NCBI RefSeq assembly: GCF_040712315.1 | Contig: NC_134017.1 | Coordinates: 12,616,001 to 12,680,000 of the forward strand | Direction of reading: 5' to 3' | Length of the DNA: 64,000 nucleotides | From: Castanea sativa | Lineage: Eukaryota; Streptophyta; Magnoliopsida; Fagales; Fagaceae | In this document: piece after piece, positions 21,479 through 33,751 of the stretch | Layout of the letters: each line of letters begins with the position of its first letter | Numbering within the stretch: position 1 is the first letter of the stretch | Notes under the pieces: generated by a model | The model's input: only the letters and a program-made list of their open reading frames with translations | What the model was told of the DNA's origin: nothing | Databases searched by the model: none | Made by a program: the position numbers and the translations under genes

Positions 21479-22088
21479 AAAAATGTGCCTTACTCGCATC
21501 AACTTTTATGACTTAATTGGAAACATTTTTATCAAGCTCAGGGTGTCAAATCAGATGAGAAATCATGTGAACTTGAACAAGAAAAGCGCCCCAAAGCACC
21601 TGAAACTGATTGGCATGTATAGTTTTACAAACTAGGAAAAAGAAAAGGCAGAGATATTTGATAAAGTTGAGGGTTCTCTGGATTCATTTCTTTTTGGTTT
21701 TTGAGATTTTGCTAGTGCGACTTTCCTGAGTTGAATGACAGGAAAAGCATTTCTCGGACTCACATTTAACATATTTCCTTCTAACCTATTTGATAAAGGA
21801 ATTCTTGATTGCTTAGTTAACCCCATAGATTTATTACATCAATACATAGTGGGACCACCCACAATCTTCTCATTATCTCCTACCACCCCCATAAATTATC
21901 ACATCACACCTACCATGGAAAAATTTTGGTCTCAACATCAGAAATTCAAATTTGCTACAACCAACTAGCAGTAACAGCAGTAGCAATATACTATATTACA
22001 GGGGAAACCCCATTTTTTACTGATTGAAAAAAAAGGAGAAGATTTGTTATGTGGCAGCATGCAATGTAGCAAAAATAAAATTCCCGTC
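21479..22088. other. Downstream flank of the DUF627/629 gene
   Basis: It contains short remnants such as 21541-21610 that may be decayed exon (acidic, Lys/Glu-rich in one frame) but no recognisable UCH domain. The rest is AT-rich. Confidence 0.4.
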
Positions 22089-22454
22089 ATATCCAATTTC
22101 GATTTTCAGATTTGATGCATCAGGGCAGCATTTCTCAGCACCATTGGAACATTTGCATTAAAATCTAGAATTGATGCATTAGGGCCACACTCTTAATGCA
22201 TATCCAATTTAAATTTTCAGATTTGATGCATAAGGGCAGCATTTCTCGGCAATATTGGAACATTTGCATTAATATCCAATTTCGATTTTCAGATTTGATG
22301 CATCAGGGCAGCATTTCTCAGCACCATTGGAACATTTGCATTAAAATCTAGAATTGATGCATTAGGGCCACACTCGTAATGCATATCCAATTTAAATTTT
22401 CAGATTTGATGCATAAGGGCAGCATTTCTCGGCAATATTGGAACATTTGCATTA
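22089..22454. repeat. 183-bp tandem duplication with internal sub-repeats
   Basis: Two near-identical 183-bp units (22089 and 22272 starts). Each is made of two related half units around CAGATTTGATGCAT(C/A)AGGGCAGCATTTCTC and TTGGAACATTTGCATTA. GATGCAT/ATGCAT words recur. Confidence 0.9.
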
Positions 22455-22719
22455 AAATCTAGAATTGCAAGTTTACATTTTCCAAAGTCCCCTTATTTTA
22501 CTCCCCTTAATATTTTGTGTGTATCCAACAGGAAGTATCTACGGAACTCTTTCAAACCTTGATTTGTCAGGCCTATAAGAGTAATTTGAATTTCTAATTA
22601 TCATATATAGAGAAGAACAATAAAATGGGCTTAGAGTCAATCCTTGAAAAATGAAAAACATAGATGTGTCTTCAATGTATTGGCTAATTCAATTAGCCAA
22701 TGAAATACGTGCATAAGCA

Positions 22720-24150
22720 CATCTCAAGAGCAGCTCAATGAAACATGTAACTGGTGGCTTATTATGATACAAATGGAAGTACAGAGCCTGAGTTGATAAG
22801 GGAGATTCCAGGATTTGGATATATTCACCAGAAAAAATGGAGAAGGGATCCGTAGGCATAAATAAAACAGCATAAATACAAAATTCCTACATCTATTAGG
22901 AGAGGAACCCATGGGTATAACTCACCCTTGAAAACCGGATAGCAAGGGGAGGGTGCCCAAGGGCAGCTTGATTGGCTTCAGTGAACTCCAGTGTGTACCT
23001 TGTGGCTTTGTGGAAAGTTTTTTCTGGAGTTCGCGTGGATTCACTCAGGCGAGATTCATTTCAACAATTCCACAACATCCAGGCTCCAGTGAAGAAAATT
23101 TCTACTGTCAGCAATGTTGTTCTCTCACCACAGCATCCTCAACATCTGAATAATAAATCTTCTCCAAGTTGCAACTCTCTCAATCCATCATCTAATGCCT
23201 ATATCAATCTCACGAAAGAGCCGCTCCACAGTAAATGATGCACAGTTTCTGGCTCCGCTGAACACATCCCACACTAATAGCTGGAAATAATGCATTTTTC
23301 AAAGAGTTCTGTTCGTGTAGGTAGGATTTTTTGGCAAGCTCCCCTTTCGTTTGTGGGGGCTTCATCTGCTACAACATATCATATTTGCACTGTATTCTGT
23401 AAAAATGCCCCCACGCAGTTCTAGCTCAAAAAATTCTGTCGTCCCTTCTATTTGCACTTAAAGGGATGCTTTTAATTTGAATAGCTTCATAGGGCAAGAA
23501 AATTTGATCAATTAAGTCCACACCCCAGCAATAAGAATCTGGGTTAATAAGCTCATTCACATAAGAATTTTTCAAAATAATTTTAGGTGGAGAGATAATA
23601 GTATAATACTATATGAGGTTGATGAATCCACTTGTCTTGCCAGGCACACGCTGAGTCTCGATTCCCAATCCTTCATCTTGAACCTTTTCTAAACACATCC
23701 ATGGCCTGTGCAATACTATACCAAGCATATGATGCATATTAAAGGTTTTGGATTAGGCGCCACCCTTGCTTTGGCAACAAAGGCAGATTAAAAGACTTCA
23801 AATTCCTAAACCATTAGTTTGTCCCAGCTCAACCAATCTCTCACTACTCTGTTATCTCCACCAAAACTTGCTCATCATTGCATTTAACTCTACATAAATA
23901 ATTTGGGAAGGGAAAGCTACTCATAGCATAAGTCAGGATTGCTAGGGCTACACTCTTAATTAACAGCCCTCTACCAGCAGAAGAAATATATTTCTTCTTC
24001 CAAAGTTCCACCCTTTGATTATATCCTAGATTCGAATTTTGATATACTCGAAAGCTTTCCTGTTCCCTCTACCAATCACAGGAGGTGAGCCTAGAGGCGA
24101 TACTTCTCAAAGTAGCCTGAACTAGAAGCACCCCAAAAAGTACTGATATC
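22720..24150 (-). mobile_element. L1-type LINE relic (3' part of ORF2)
   Basis: On the minus strand, with many stops and shifts, the peptides read KSVALAILTYAMSSF, DWLSWDKL, AFVAKAGWRL and IAQAMDVFRKG (about 23690-24000), then DLIDQIFLPYEAIQIKSIPL and DRIFWARTAWGHF-like sequence (about 23350-23560). These are the typical post-RT and zf-RVT segments of plant LINE ORF2 proteins. The relic lacks the endonuclease and RT core. Plus-strand ORFs at 22953-23238 are shadows. Confidence 0.78.
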
Positions 24151-24325
24151 ACTGTAGTATTGAAACTGAAATAATACATGGAAGTTTTTCATAGAATGCA
24201 AAGACACACCTCCACTAAATTATCAGTCATCAAACTACTGGGCACAAAAGCAGTTTAACTCAGAAATAATACATAGAAGTTTTTTTTTTTTAATTCCAAC
24301 CTATTAACCAATACCTTCGCCGATA

Positions 24326-24671
24326 TTTTGTAAATTACTCCGTTTGTTTCAATGGAAAACCTTGTGTAAAGATAATTTTCCTTATTTTCCAATATTTGGT
24401 AGCATAAAAAAATATGAGTCAAATAAAAATTATCTTTGGTCAATATAAAAAGTATGGTTTATTTTTAGAGATTCTTTTCCATTAAATTTTTTTGGAAAAC
24501 AACTCTATCTCACAACAAGCTAAATAAGGGAAGTTAAGAGGTTATTTTTCAACTTACTTAAAGTTTCTACCAAACATTGGAAAATGAGATAATTTTTAAG
24601 AAAATGTTTTTTAGAAAATGACTCATTTTCTAGGAAACATCATTATTGAAACAAACAGAGCAGTTACAAAA
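24326..24671. mobile_element. Foldback MITE, 346 bp
   Basis: The ends TTTTGTAAATTACTCCGTTT and (reverse complement) TTTTGTAACTGCTCTGTTTG are inverted copies that continue with GTTTCAAT. A second paired block lies further in (TTTTCCAATATTTGGTAG against CTACCAAACATTGGAAAA). The element folds over most of its length. No clear target duplication, so the superfamily is undetermined. Confidence 0.7.
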
Positions 24672-24893
24672 GGTTATGGATCGGAATTCGGAACTAGGTT
24701 ATAGCGACATGATACAGCAACTCCTATACATAGACACGTTTAATGTTTTTTTTTTTTTAAGCAGTAATTATAGTAGAATTTATTTATTCAAAGTTACATT
24801 GTATAGTGTGTAAGAGAAAATAGTGGCATTTTTCTACCCAATCAATGGCTGCCTCATTTTCTTTTGCGGGTTCTTATTGGGTATTTCAAGAAT

Positions 24894-24968
24894 ATACTCC
24901 CTCCCTCTCACATGGGGTGAGTCTCATGAGGTCCACCCTCGTGTAAGTGTCTGAGAGTGAGGGAGTAT
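24894..24968. repeat. 75-bp hairpin (possible minimal MITE)
   Basis: ATACTCCCTCCCTCTCA at 24894-24910 pairs with 24952-24968 at 16 of 17 positions around a 41-base loop. The CTCCCTCC end resembles Stowaway MITEs; no transposase is present. Confidence 0.55.
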
Positions 24969-25439
24969 ACTCCCAGAGTATCTAATAAATTTCCCTCTTT
25001 TGCAGCTCTAGCGAAAGCTAGAACCAAGGACAAAGCCCCCAATTTTTTTTAATTATTAATATATATAGGTATTAATTTTAGCAATTTTATTTAATAAAAT
25101 TATATTTTGCCCTCCTTAACAATATTATTAATTATTTTGAGAGTAATGTTATAACTACAAACTTATCTACAATTTTTTTACAAACTGTTGTGATAGCAAA
25201 TTTTTTTACAATTTTTACATCATTTTTTTACATAACAATAACCACTAAGCACATCAAGAATTTATAAATAAATAAAAAATTATAGCTCTAGCATTTTCTT
25301 CCTTTTAAAGACTATAAAAAATTTATAATTCTAAAATCTAAAACAAAGTATACAATCCTAGAAAAATTAGCTCAGCAACAACTATTAGAGATAATTTTCA
25401 TATTATTAAGATTATAAAATAAAGGTAACCTTCTGATGC

Positions 25440-26560
25440 CGAAGTCTAAAGAAAGCACACATGATGTTTTCTTGATGGAATGACCCATATTTCTTGTTCT
25501 TCAACTTGTTGTAGGCACCCATGGGAAACCTCTCCTTTCTAAGTTAGACCAGCACTAAATTCCTAACACTGAAGATCTTTTCACACCTCTTTTTATCAGC
25601 AACTTCCTTGTACTTGGCATTTGTAGCTTCAAGTTTTTGCCTCACCTCCTCTTGCATGGCCTGAATATGATCAGCCATATTCTTTGCAACTTGACTCACC
25701 CCTAGAAGCCCAGGTAAAGGTACCAAGTCCAAAGCGTGTTTTGGGGACACACAATAGACGATGGCAAATGGAGACATACCAGTGCTTCTGCTAATTGAGC
25801 TGTTGTAAGCAAACTTTACCTAGGACAGTGCTAGATCTCACTACTTAGGCTTTGCTCTTGAGATACACTGGATCAGATTCCCCAAAGTGTGGTTAACCAC
25901 TTTTGTTTAGCCATCGGTCTGAGGATGGTTGGTGTTGGTGTAATTCAAGGAAGTGTCAAAATGCTTCCATAAGGTCCGCCAGAAGTGACTGATGAACATG
26001 GTATCATTGTCAGAGGTGATGGACTTTGGCACTCCATGCAAACGCACAACTTCTTTAAAGAACAAATTGGCCACTCGTCTATGATCTTGTTGTTGGCTTA
26101 ACTATCCACACACATATGCCAACTCCCATCCTTCTTCGATGTTAATAATGTCGGTACTGCACACGGTCTCATACTCTCCCTAATTGGCCCCTTGCTCAGA
26201 AGCTTATCCACCTGCCCTTGTAGAATCTAACCCTCCTAAGGATTCATTCCGTCATGTGGCAGATTTGGTAGACTAACTCCATGAGTTAAATCAATGCAAT
26301 ACTGGATGTCGCACATTAGTGGTAAACCTGCAGGTAGCTCCTCTAGAAAAAGCTCCTTAAACTCTTTGATCAATCGTTGAATTGTTTCAGGTATCTCAGC
26401 AACCTTCTTCGGCTCAACATCCCTCACCACTACTACATATACTTGTTTCAACTCCTTACACTCCCTATCAAACTCATTCTCATTGTTGACTGTGAGATGT
26501 GATGGCTTTCCCTCCACTTTAGAAACTTTGGATATAATGCATTCCTTAATAGGATCAAAG
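25440..26560 (-). mobile_element. Ty3/gypsy pol relic with RT-to-integrase deletion
   Basis: The minus-strand ORF 26236-26517 carries the segment just before RT (IPETIQRLIKEFKELF, ELPAGLPLMCDIQYCIDL). RT motif [12 protein letters not shown] follows near 26105-26140. The next conserved piece is already integrase ([13 protein letters not shown] at about 26010-26050), then integrase C-terminal sequence at 25544-25777 (SPFAIVYCVSP, HIQAMQEEVRQKLEATNAKY). The YVDD region and RNase H are missing, so this is an internally deleted fossil of a different gypsy lineage from the element at 1-9280. Confidence 0.82.
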
Positions 26561-28493
26561 ACAATTTTTTTCTATCATTCTTAAAAAGTACATACACATA
26601 TACACTTAAATTATGCTAAAGTAAAATTTCTATCTATAATAATAATCCGTTAATTTAGGAATAGATACCAAACATGTGGGGTCAACCAGTTTGATAAAAT
26701 AAAAAATGCGGGATTTTTTATTCACATAATAAAAATATATAATTTTCATAAATTAATAATTAAGAAATTTATTTATTTTTTAGCTTCTAGTCTTTGCTTT
26801 ACTATCTTGACTTTTTCTTTTAACTAGTGTTTTTTTTTAAATATATTTTTTTTATACAGGGTATAAATGTTACTCTAGCCTAATCTAAGTGTATATGTGT
26901 ATAAAGCACAATCCTGTAGACTTGAATAGTGACTTTTACCCTTAACACCCCACAAGTACTTATACTTATACTTATGTAGTGACCATTACATCAATGATGT
27001 GCAATGGTCTTTCAACTAGTGTTAAGAACACAACATTTTTCGTAAATATTGATATGACTTGTTACGATTAAAGTAACTTACTTTTACTTGGGATCACTAT
27101 TAACACAATTTTTATTATATATACACCAATGATTTAATTATAATAAATCATGTTTGGAATCAAAACTAGCATATTGACTTTTTTTGCTGTTGAATAAACT
27201 AGCATATTGATTTGTGCTGTAGTCTTCAATTACATGATTAAAGGAAGCCTAACAGACGTCACACTGAAGGTAATAGATTAAAGTCTCAGAATCATAAACT
27301 CCAGTTTCCTTTTGCAAACTGAAGCGATGGACATCAAACTTAACCACTTTTCAAAATATTGGGGCATTTTATCTATCAAAAAAAAAACATTGAATGAAAT
27401 ATTACTACATTGCATTTGTAGGGTCTCGATTTACACCCAAGCCCGTAATAAAAAGGGGAAAAGTTCCAAATAGCTCAATACAATAAATTTGTAAAAAGTG
27501 GTCTAGAAATCTAAGTTTTAGTGAGTTTAATTAATAATCACAGTGGGATGAAGCTGGAATAATTTGTATAATGAAAATTGTCCTCGAACATAGGCCAAGG
27601 AGGTTGATTCTTATATTTCACTCTTTCATGGACAGATTACAGATATTGTCCTTGAGTATACAGTGTTTTCCTTTTTCTTTCTCCCTAATCCCCCTTCCCA
27701 TGGGGGACCTTTTATCTTATATAGATTCTTTCAGATGATCCTGGCCTTCCACCTATTGATCGCGCAGGTCATTCCCCAAGTTCCAGTCCTATCTAGCACC
27801 TTCTTCGAGTTCCTGAGAGATGCGGCACCCAAAGCAACACTGTTCAAGGGTCTTTTCCACATAAATGCTGCTAGAAGGTTTGGTGGGAAATATTAAATGT
27901 GGTGGCAATTTCTAGCTTTTCAATCAAGTCAGTGTCATCCCCCTTCCTAAAGCCCTTTCTGCACAGTAAAGCCTCTTCTGATAGCGCATTAACGACGTGA
28001 TCATAAAATCCAAGGACGTGGCCTCCTTGGCTCACCAACTGTCCTTCTCGGCCAGGCGTGGCACGTGGTGTGATCACCTTACTCGGAATGCTCGTACCCC
28101 ACAACATCCTTTTACTTTTCCCAATTTTCTATTATAATTGCCCACTGAGCTATTTTTTATGCACAACAAAACATGCAAGAATCTTGAATTTTTCCAGTAA
28201 CACTATCAACCAGTTTTAGCCCAAGGTCTCTTATTCTATCATAAGAGAATTTACCAAATGAAATGACTAAACTGATTCTTAATTTTCTTACTTGCATCAA
28301 TAATTTTTCTTCATATTCTTTATGCCCCAAATTTTGCTTCCCTAACAAATGTGGAGTATATCCCATTATTGCTATTATGAAATTTCCTCAGTGCTCTCTA
28401 CAAGTTTACTGGTTGCTCTTTGTGTCTCAACGGAAGATCCCTGAAGAGATCTAACTCAAATAATTTCAAAAATCAATCAGTCATGTTCATATG
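26561..28493. other. Intergenic, no recognised gene
   Basis: AT-rich to 27660. A GC-richer stretch at 27690-28110 has ORFs on both strands (plus 27663-27896, minus 27871-28107) that I do not recognise. It could be an old LTR but no second copy is present. Confidence 0.45.
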
Positions 28494-28501
28494 TGCAAAA
28501 C

Positions 28502-29227
28502 TAGGGGTGTTAAACTCAACTAGTGGCCCAACCCACCCAATAAATCCGACTGGACCCACATCGACCGCAAGCTGATCCGACTACTCCGATGGTCGGCGGT
28601 GGGTCTTTCTCTCCAATATCCGATCTTCACAGTTCGGTCTCGAATCTTCTCCCCAAAACCTGAAGAAACCCGAACCGACCGAGATACATAGCATTTTTTG
28701 GCGAGATTGCTTAGATCTGGCGAGATCTTGGTAAGATCTCGTCGTTTTCGCTCAAATTCAACTACAATCTAGTGGGTTTTGCTCAAATAGGGCTCAAATC
28801 CGGTGGAAATATCATGGGTTTTGCTCAAATTCGGCGAAACTTCGATGGGTTTTGCATAAATCTGGTGACAATTTGGGTTTTTTTTTTTTTTTTTTGCTCT
28901 GATCTCATGAGTTTTACACAAATCTGACGACGATTTAGTGTTTTTTTGCTCAGATCTAGTTAGTTTTGCACAAATCCGGTGATGATTTGGTGTTTTTCTC
29001 TAAGATCCGGCGAAATTCAAGCGAAAAATACATATCGCCGCCAAAAGGAAACTCCGGCAGCATCTTCGCTGGCTTCAACCAATCTGACTGCCAATCAAAC
29101 AAATCCAATCCGATGACTTGTTGGTTTTTGCGGTCAGCAGTGGGTTTTCTTGCTGAAAATTCGATTTCATCGGGTCGGTTGCGGGTTGGGCACAAACCCA
29201 ACCCGAACCGACCCATGGACACCCCTA
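28502..29227. mobile_element. Non-autonomous hAT element, 726 bp, perfect 8-bp duplication
   Basis: Identical TGCAAAAC flanks lie at 28494-28501 and 29228-29235. The ends are TAGGGGTGT on both sides (right as reverse complement). Subterminal CCCAACCC/CGACC words resemble the element at 11274-12300. The interior repeats GGTTTTGCTCAAAT-like phrases and a poly-T run. No transposase; the two overlapping ORFs (28956-29237 minus, 28966-29274 plus) are chance. Confidence 0.93.
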
Positions 29228-29236
29228 TGCAAAACA

Positions 29237-32200
29237 ATGGAAATCCTTTAAGTGTGCCTCAAATTTATGCCTAGTAGGAAGGACAATGCAATCATTTACT
29301 GTTTCCAAACATAAATCCACTATAAATTTCTTAAAATAGTTTTTTTTTTTTTTAATGAGTGATTTAGATTTTATAATATTATCGATATTTAAATCAATAC
29401 TATTAATTATACTTTATCACCATTTTAACATTCATTTAATTAAAAAAACACTCTTAACATTTATCTCTATCTATTAAGAGAATTAAAAAAGTTAGTTATA
29501 ATATTTTTGAATTCCAAAAATACTCCTAATTTAATTAACGTATCCTTATTTCTAAAGCATAAAAAATGATGCTAAAATCATAAATTGACAAAAATTAAAA
29601 ACAAAAAACCTATCAATTTTCTATAAAACTATCCCATGTTCCACAAAACTTCTCACTACCCATATACACAACCAATTTTTTTTTTTGAAAGCAACTAAAA
29701 ATTAAGTTAAGAACTCTAGAAAATTTATTTTTCAATTGGAAAAAAAAAAAACAACAAAAACAACAAACAAACAAAAGGCATGCAAGATTCCTTTGTATGA
29801 CAACCCAACTAGGCCCATCTGATAGCCCACATACTTGAAAATAAAGCCCAAATAACTCATCTTCTATCATAGCCCAAATAACTCATCTTCTATCATAGCC
29901 CAATTACTTTTAAAATGCCCTCTCTTCCATAAATAAAAAAAACTCCCAGTCTGTCTGATGCAGAAGCAGTGCTTTTCTAGGAGTACGAGGTAAGTAACTT
30001 CCTTTAGTGCACTTCGTTTTTCATCGTATTCTTGCTCATATGTATATGTGTTTGTATAATTCTGAAAAAGGTTGTCATTTCTTTTGATTGTTGATGATGA
30101 TGCTTTGCTTTGTTTGGTTACCAAGAAATTGTAGGAAAACTACGGAAAGTAATAATTTTTTTTCCCCTCAATTGTTTGGGACCCAATTGAGAAAAATAAC
30201 GCCTACCCAATTGAGTTTAATGCGATTTCTTCTCATCGGAGTTTTGTTTTGATGGATTCACGTGAGTAAAATTGTCATGAAGCGCATCAGTCAGTTATTT
30301 CCTTGGAAAAATTGTGACTTTTGAGATTCTTTTAAAATAAAATTTTAAAAAAATGATGGAGCTTTGGTTGATCTAAACATATTAATTGCTTATAGGAGTA
30401 GAGGATTTCTGTTTTCCGGAGACCCTGAAAACATATAATTTTTTGAAGTAATTGAAAGGACAGTAGTAAATAATACATTTGTTGAGCTTATGGGGATTCT
30501 TTTTATTCTTTTGCTATTGAATTATATTTTTATTTTTTAGGGATTCAATGGGTTTTATAGAAGAACATCTTGTTCCATATCAGCATATTTATTTTAATTT
30601 GAAATTAGAGAAAGTGATTTCAATAGAATTTCCAAAATGGGTTATGTTTGAAGAATTTCCCTATTTTTATGGTTGAATATTCTGACACTGAATATTAAAC
30701 CTCTATTTTCTTAATGATACTTCTGTAATAATTTGTTTCAACAATCTATGGTTTATGGGCAAGCGAGGCTAAAACTAATGGTTAAGTTTTCTAAATTCTA
30801 ATTTGTAAAACCATTTTGTAATAATGTTTTTTAGCATGGCCATTTTATACCTTTTAGGAGTGAACCTTTATCAATATTATTTCCATCTATGATTTCTTTT
30901 TCTTTCTCTTATAAAGTAATACACCTACAGAATGTCAATAGGGATTCAAAAGGTTCACCCTGTAGTTGTTGATTTTTCTAAATTCTGAACTGTAAAATAC
31001 CATTTTATAATTTTAATATTGCTTTTTAGCATGCCCATTTTGTACTTTCTAGGAGAAAATAAATATCATCAAAGTGATGCATGTTACTAATTCAGTGACT
31101 AGCAAAGTATTTTTCCAAATAGTTTTCTTTTAAGGAATTCAAATATTACATACAGTATGCCAAAAGGTTCAACCAAGAATAAACTCTAGTCTTCCCCAAC
31201 CCATGTCTCCTTTTTTGCCTTATAGTGTAGTATTTGCTTTCTAATTTTTTGTTTTTTGACTTTCTGTATCAGCTTATGATGATTTCTAAGGTCGGTAGTT
31301 TTTTCCCTTGCCTTTAGTTTGCATTAGGACTTCCTAATGTTAAGGTTTACCATTTACAGGAAAAGGCTATACACACACACACATGGACATGCGCGCGCAC
31401 ATGCACACATATATAGTTTATGCTACAATATATATATAGCTGAGCCTGTATCATGCAGCTAACAGTAGATGCTAGGAAATGTAATTGCATTAGTATTCAA
31501 ATTTTGGTGTAAACCCATAAGAAAAGTATTACCCCTATCATATTAATCTTTATATTTTGTTTTTGGAATTTCTGGTTTATTGTATTTTTTAACCTACATT
31601 GGATTTATTATTCAATGGTATTTGAGATCTACAATTGTTTATTCTTATTATAAATCTCCTAAGGAACTCATAGTTTTAATACTAATTTCAACTATTGCTC
31701 TCTGAGGATTTAATTCCAAAGTTTTCTCATATAGTCATTAACATTCTTGCTTTTTTTGAAGAATACCAGATGAAGTTCACGATTTTATAATTCTGGGAGA
31801 AGTAGTCCCACTACCTGTCTTTCACCCCCATTCTTTCATTTCATTGTATGTTTATCTAGAAACATTGGTTTGAGGACCATGCATATTCTTAACATTTCAT
31901 GGAAAATAGTGATATAGGGAGCAAGTTGCTTTTCTTTTCAAGTGCATTTAGTATTGATGAACGGTCATGTCTAGTCTAAATAATGGCAAGAAGCATCTAG
32001 AAGTAGAATATGATCAATATATTGAAATTCACTTCATATGGCTTTCAAATCTTTGGTTTAGTGACTCCATATTCCCAAAACTTGGAAATTTATTATTAAT
32101 TACAGTTAGTAACTAAGGTGACATAAATTTGTTTCTCTCCTGGAAGTGGCTTATACATAGTTATTTATCTTGTGATGTATTGAAGTAGATTATATAAGCA

Positions 32201-32529
32201 TTCTGTGTTCATCCTTATAAACATCCTAAGGTGCAAATCCAATTAGCATTTGAATTGTGAAATTGGCCAACCAAGTTATTATGAAGCTTGTGATAAATTG
32301 AATATTTTAATTGTGAGTTTCCTCTCATGTTAGTTTAGTCTGGGTGCTTTCTTTAGAAGTTGACTATATGGAAGTATTGTTACTTGCTTTAACATTCATG
32401 AAACCTCCATACTTGTGCTTGTTCATTAGAAAGTTAAGTTGTAACATTTTATATGTATTCTTTCATTTTTCACATAGTGGGGATATTCTTCTCACTTTTA
32501 ACTTCTGTTGTTTGAATATGCCATGGAAA
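29237..32529. other. AT-rich region upstream of the F-box gene
   Basis: It holds a 26-bp direct duplication at 29845-29896 and a possible non-coding first exon ending at a strong donor (GAGGTAAGTAA, about 29990), which would pair with the acceptor before 33727. An alternating purine-pyrimidine tract lies at 31366-31418. The remainder is AT-rich without ORFs. Confidence 0.4.
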
Positions 32530-33490
32530 GCTTTGATTTTTTATTTTATTTTAAAGGTAATAAAGTTTAATAAAAAGCACAATAAGGGGCACAACTCTAC
32601 TACACAAGATGTATGCAAGGGGAACACCCAATATGAAATCTAGCATCCAAAATTCAACAGATCAAATAATTCCAACAAATTTGGAAAAGAAAATGCAGTA
32701 GCTAATATCTACTCATTGAAGAGATCACAAGAACAAAAGCTTTGGCCTCATTGCTGATGATTTACAACCTCAGGAATGCTGCATTCCTTTCTCTCCAAAG
32801 GCACCATATAGCAAAACAAAACTACCTTCCAAATTCCCCACTACAATATCTACCAATGTTCCTTTCTAGGAAGGAAATAAATCAACTACCATCCTTGGCA
32901 TGAGTCATGACCCATTTAACTCAGTAAACAGAAAGGAACTTACCTTCCAATTTTTACCACTACAATGCCTACCTGGTAAGTGTCCTTTGCAACAATGCAA
33001 TAAAGCAACATGACCCATTTAACACCAAACAAGAAAATTCAAGATTACATTTTTCTAGCAATGTCGAAATGAAGAAATTGATGATCCACTGTCTCCCAAT
33101 TTAATTTACACAAATAGAAACAATCAGCAGTGGTTATTTGACGCATTTTCTAGCTATCTATTATAAGGATTTTTGCCAATGCTGTTATACAAGTGGAAAT
33201 CCCCACTCTAGAGAAGTTTTGGCTTTCCATATACTTCTCCTAGGAAAGAGCTGCCACCCTCTGAATTTAATTCCTTATAATTGCTCTTAACCTTAAAGCC
33301 ATGGCTTCTGGCAGGAGAATCATTAAATCCTACCCTCTTGATGACCCTTGGTAAAGTATACTATCTAAAAGGATAAAGAAAACCTACGGACGCTAATTCC
33401 CAATCTTGCGCCATTCTTAGAAATCTTGGATTCCAGTTAAAACTACCATCAGACCTAATGAGTGTTGTGTGCTGAAAATTGCTCTAAGGA
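32530..33490 (-). mobile_element. LINE relic, 3' end of ORF2 (zf-RVT region)
   Basis: Minus-strand peptides in broken frames read LIRSDGSFNWNPRFLRMAQD, HGFKVKSNYKELNSEGG and a C-x-L-C/W-D-H-L-like segment near 33060-33130. This is the zinc-binding tail of plant LINE ORF2. The 3' end is the T/A-rich stretch at 32536-32560 (poly-A on the minus strand). It is 5'-truncated, as most LINE copies are. Confidence 0.72.
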
Positions 33491-33751
33491 TCTTATTTGA
33501 ATGGGAATAATCCTTTTTTTCATGCCTTTGCTTTGTGCAGATTTCAAACATCTTTCCTAACTGTTTTGTTTTTCTGTTTGCCAACCCCTGCCTGCTGAGG
33601 GTGTTTGATTTTGATTTTGATTGTTTATTATTTCAACCATTTTGTAATATACTTTTCTCCTTTCATGAATAATATTATCACAAGGGAAAATTTAGCCTAA
33701 TGTAATATAATACTACTGCCAACAGGAGCTAGAATTGGATAAGAAAGTAGG

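Noticed and set aside
27663..28107. Small protein-coding genes on both strands
   Set aside because: Neither ORF shows family features or splice continuity. The patch may be an old LTR.
28956..29274. Overlapping ORFs of 93 and 102 residues
   Set aside because: Both lie almost entirely within the hAT element 28502-29227 and mirror each other on opposite strands.
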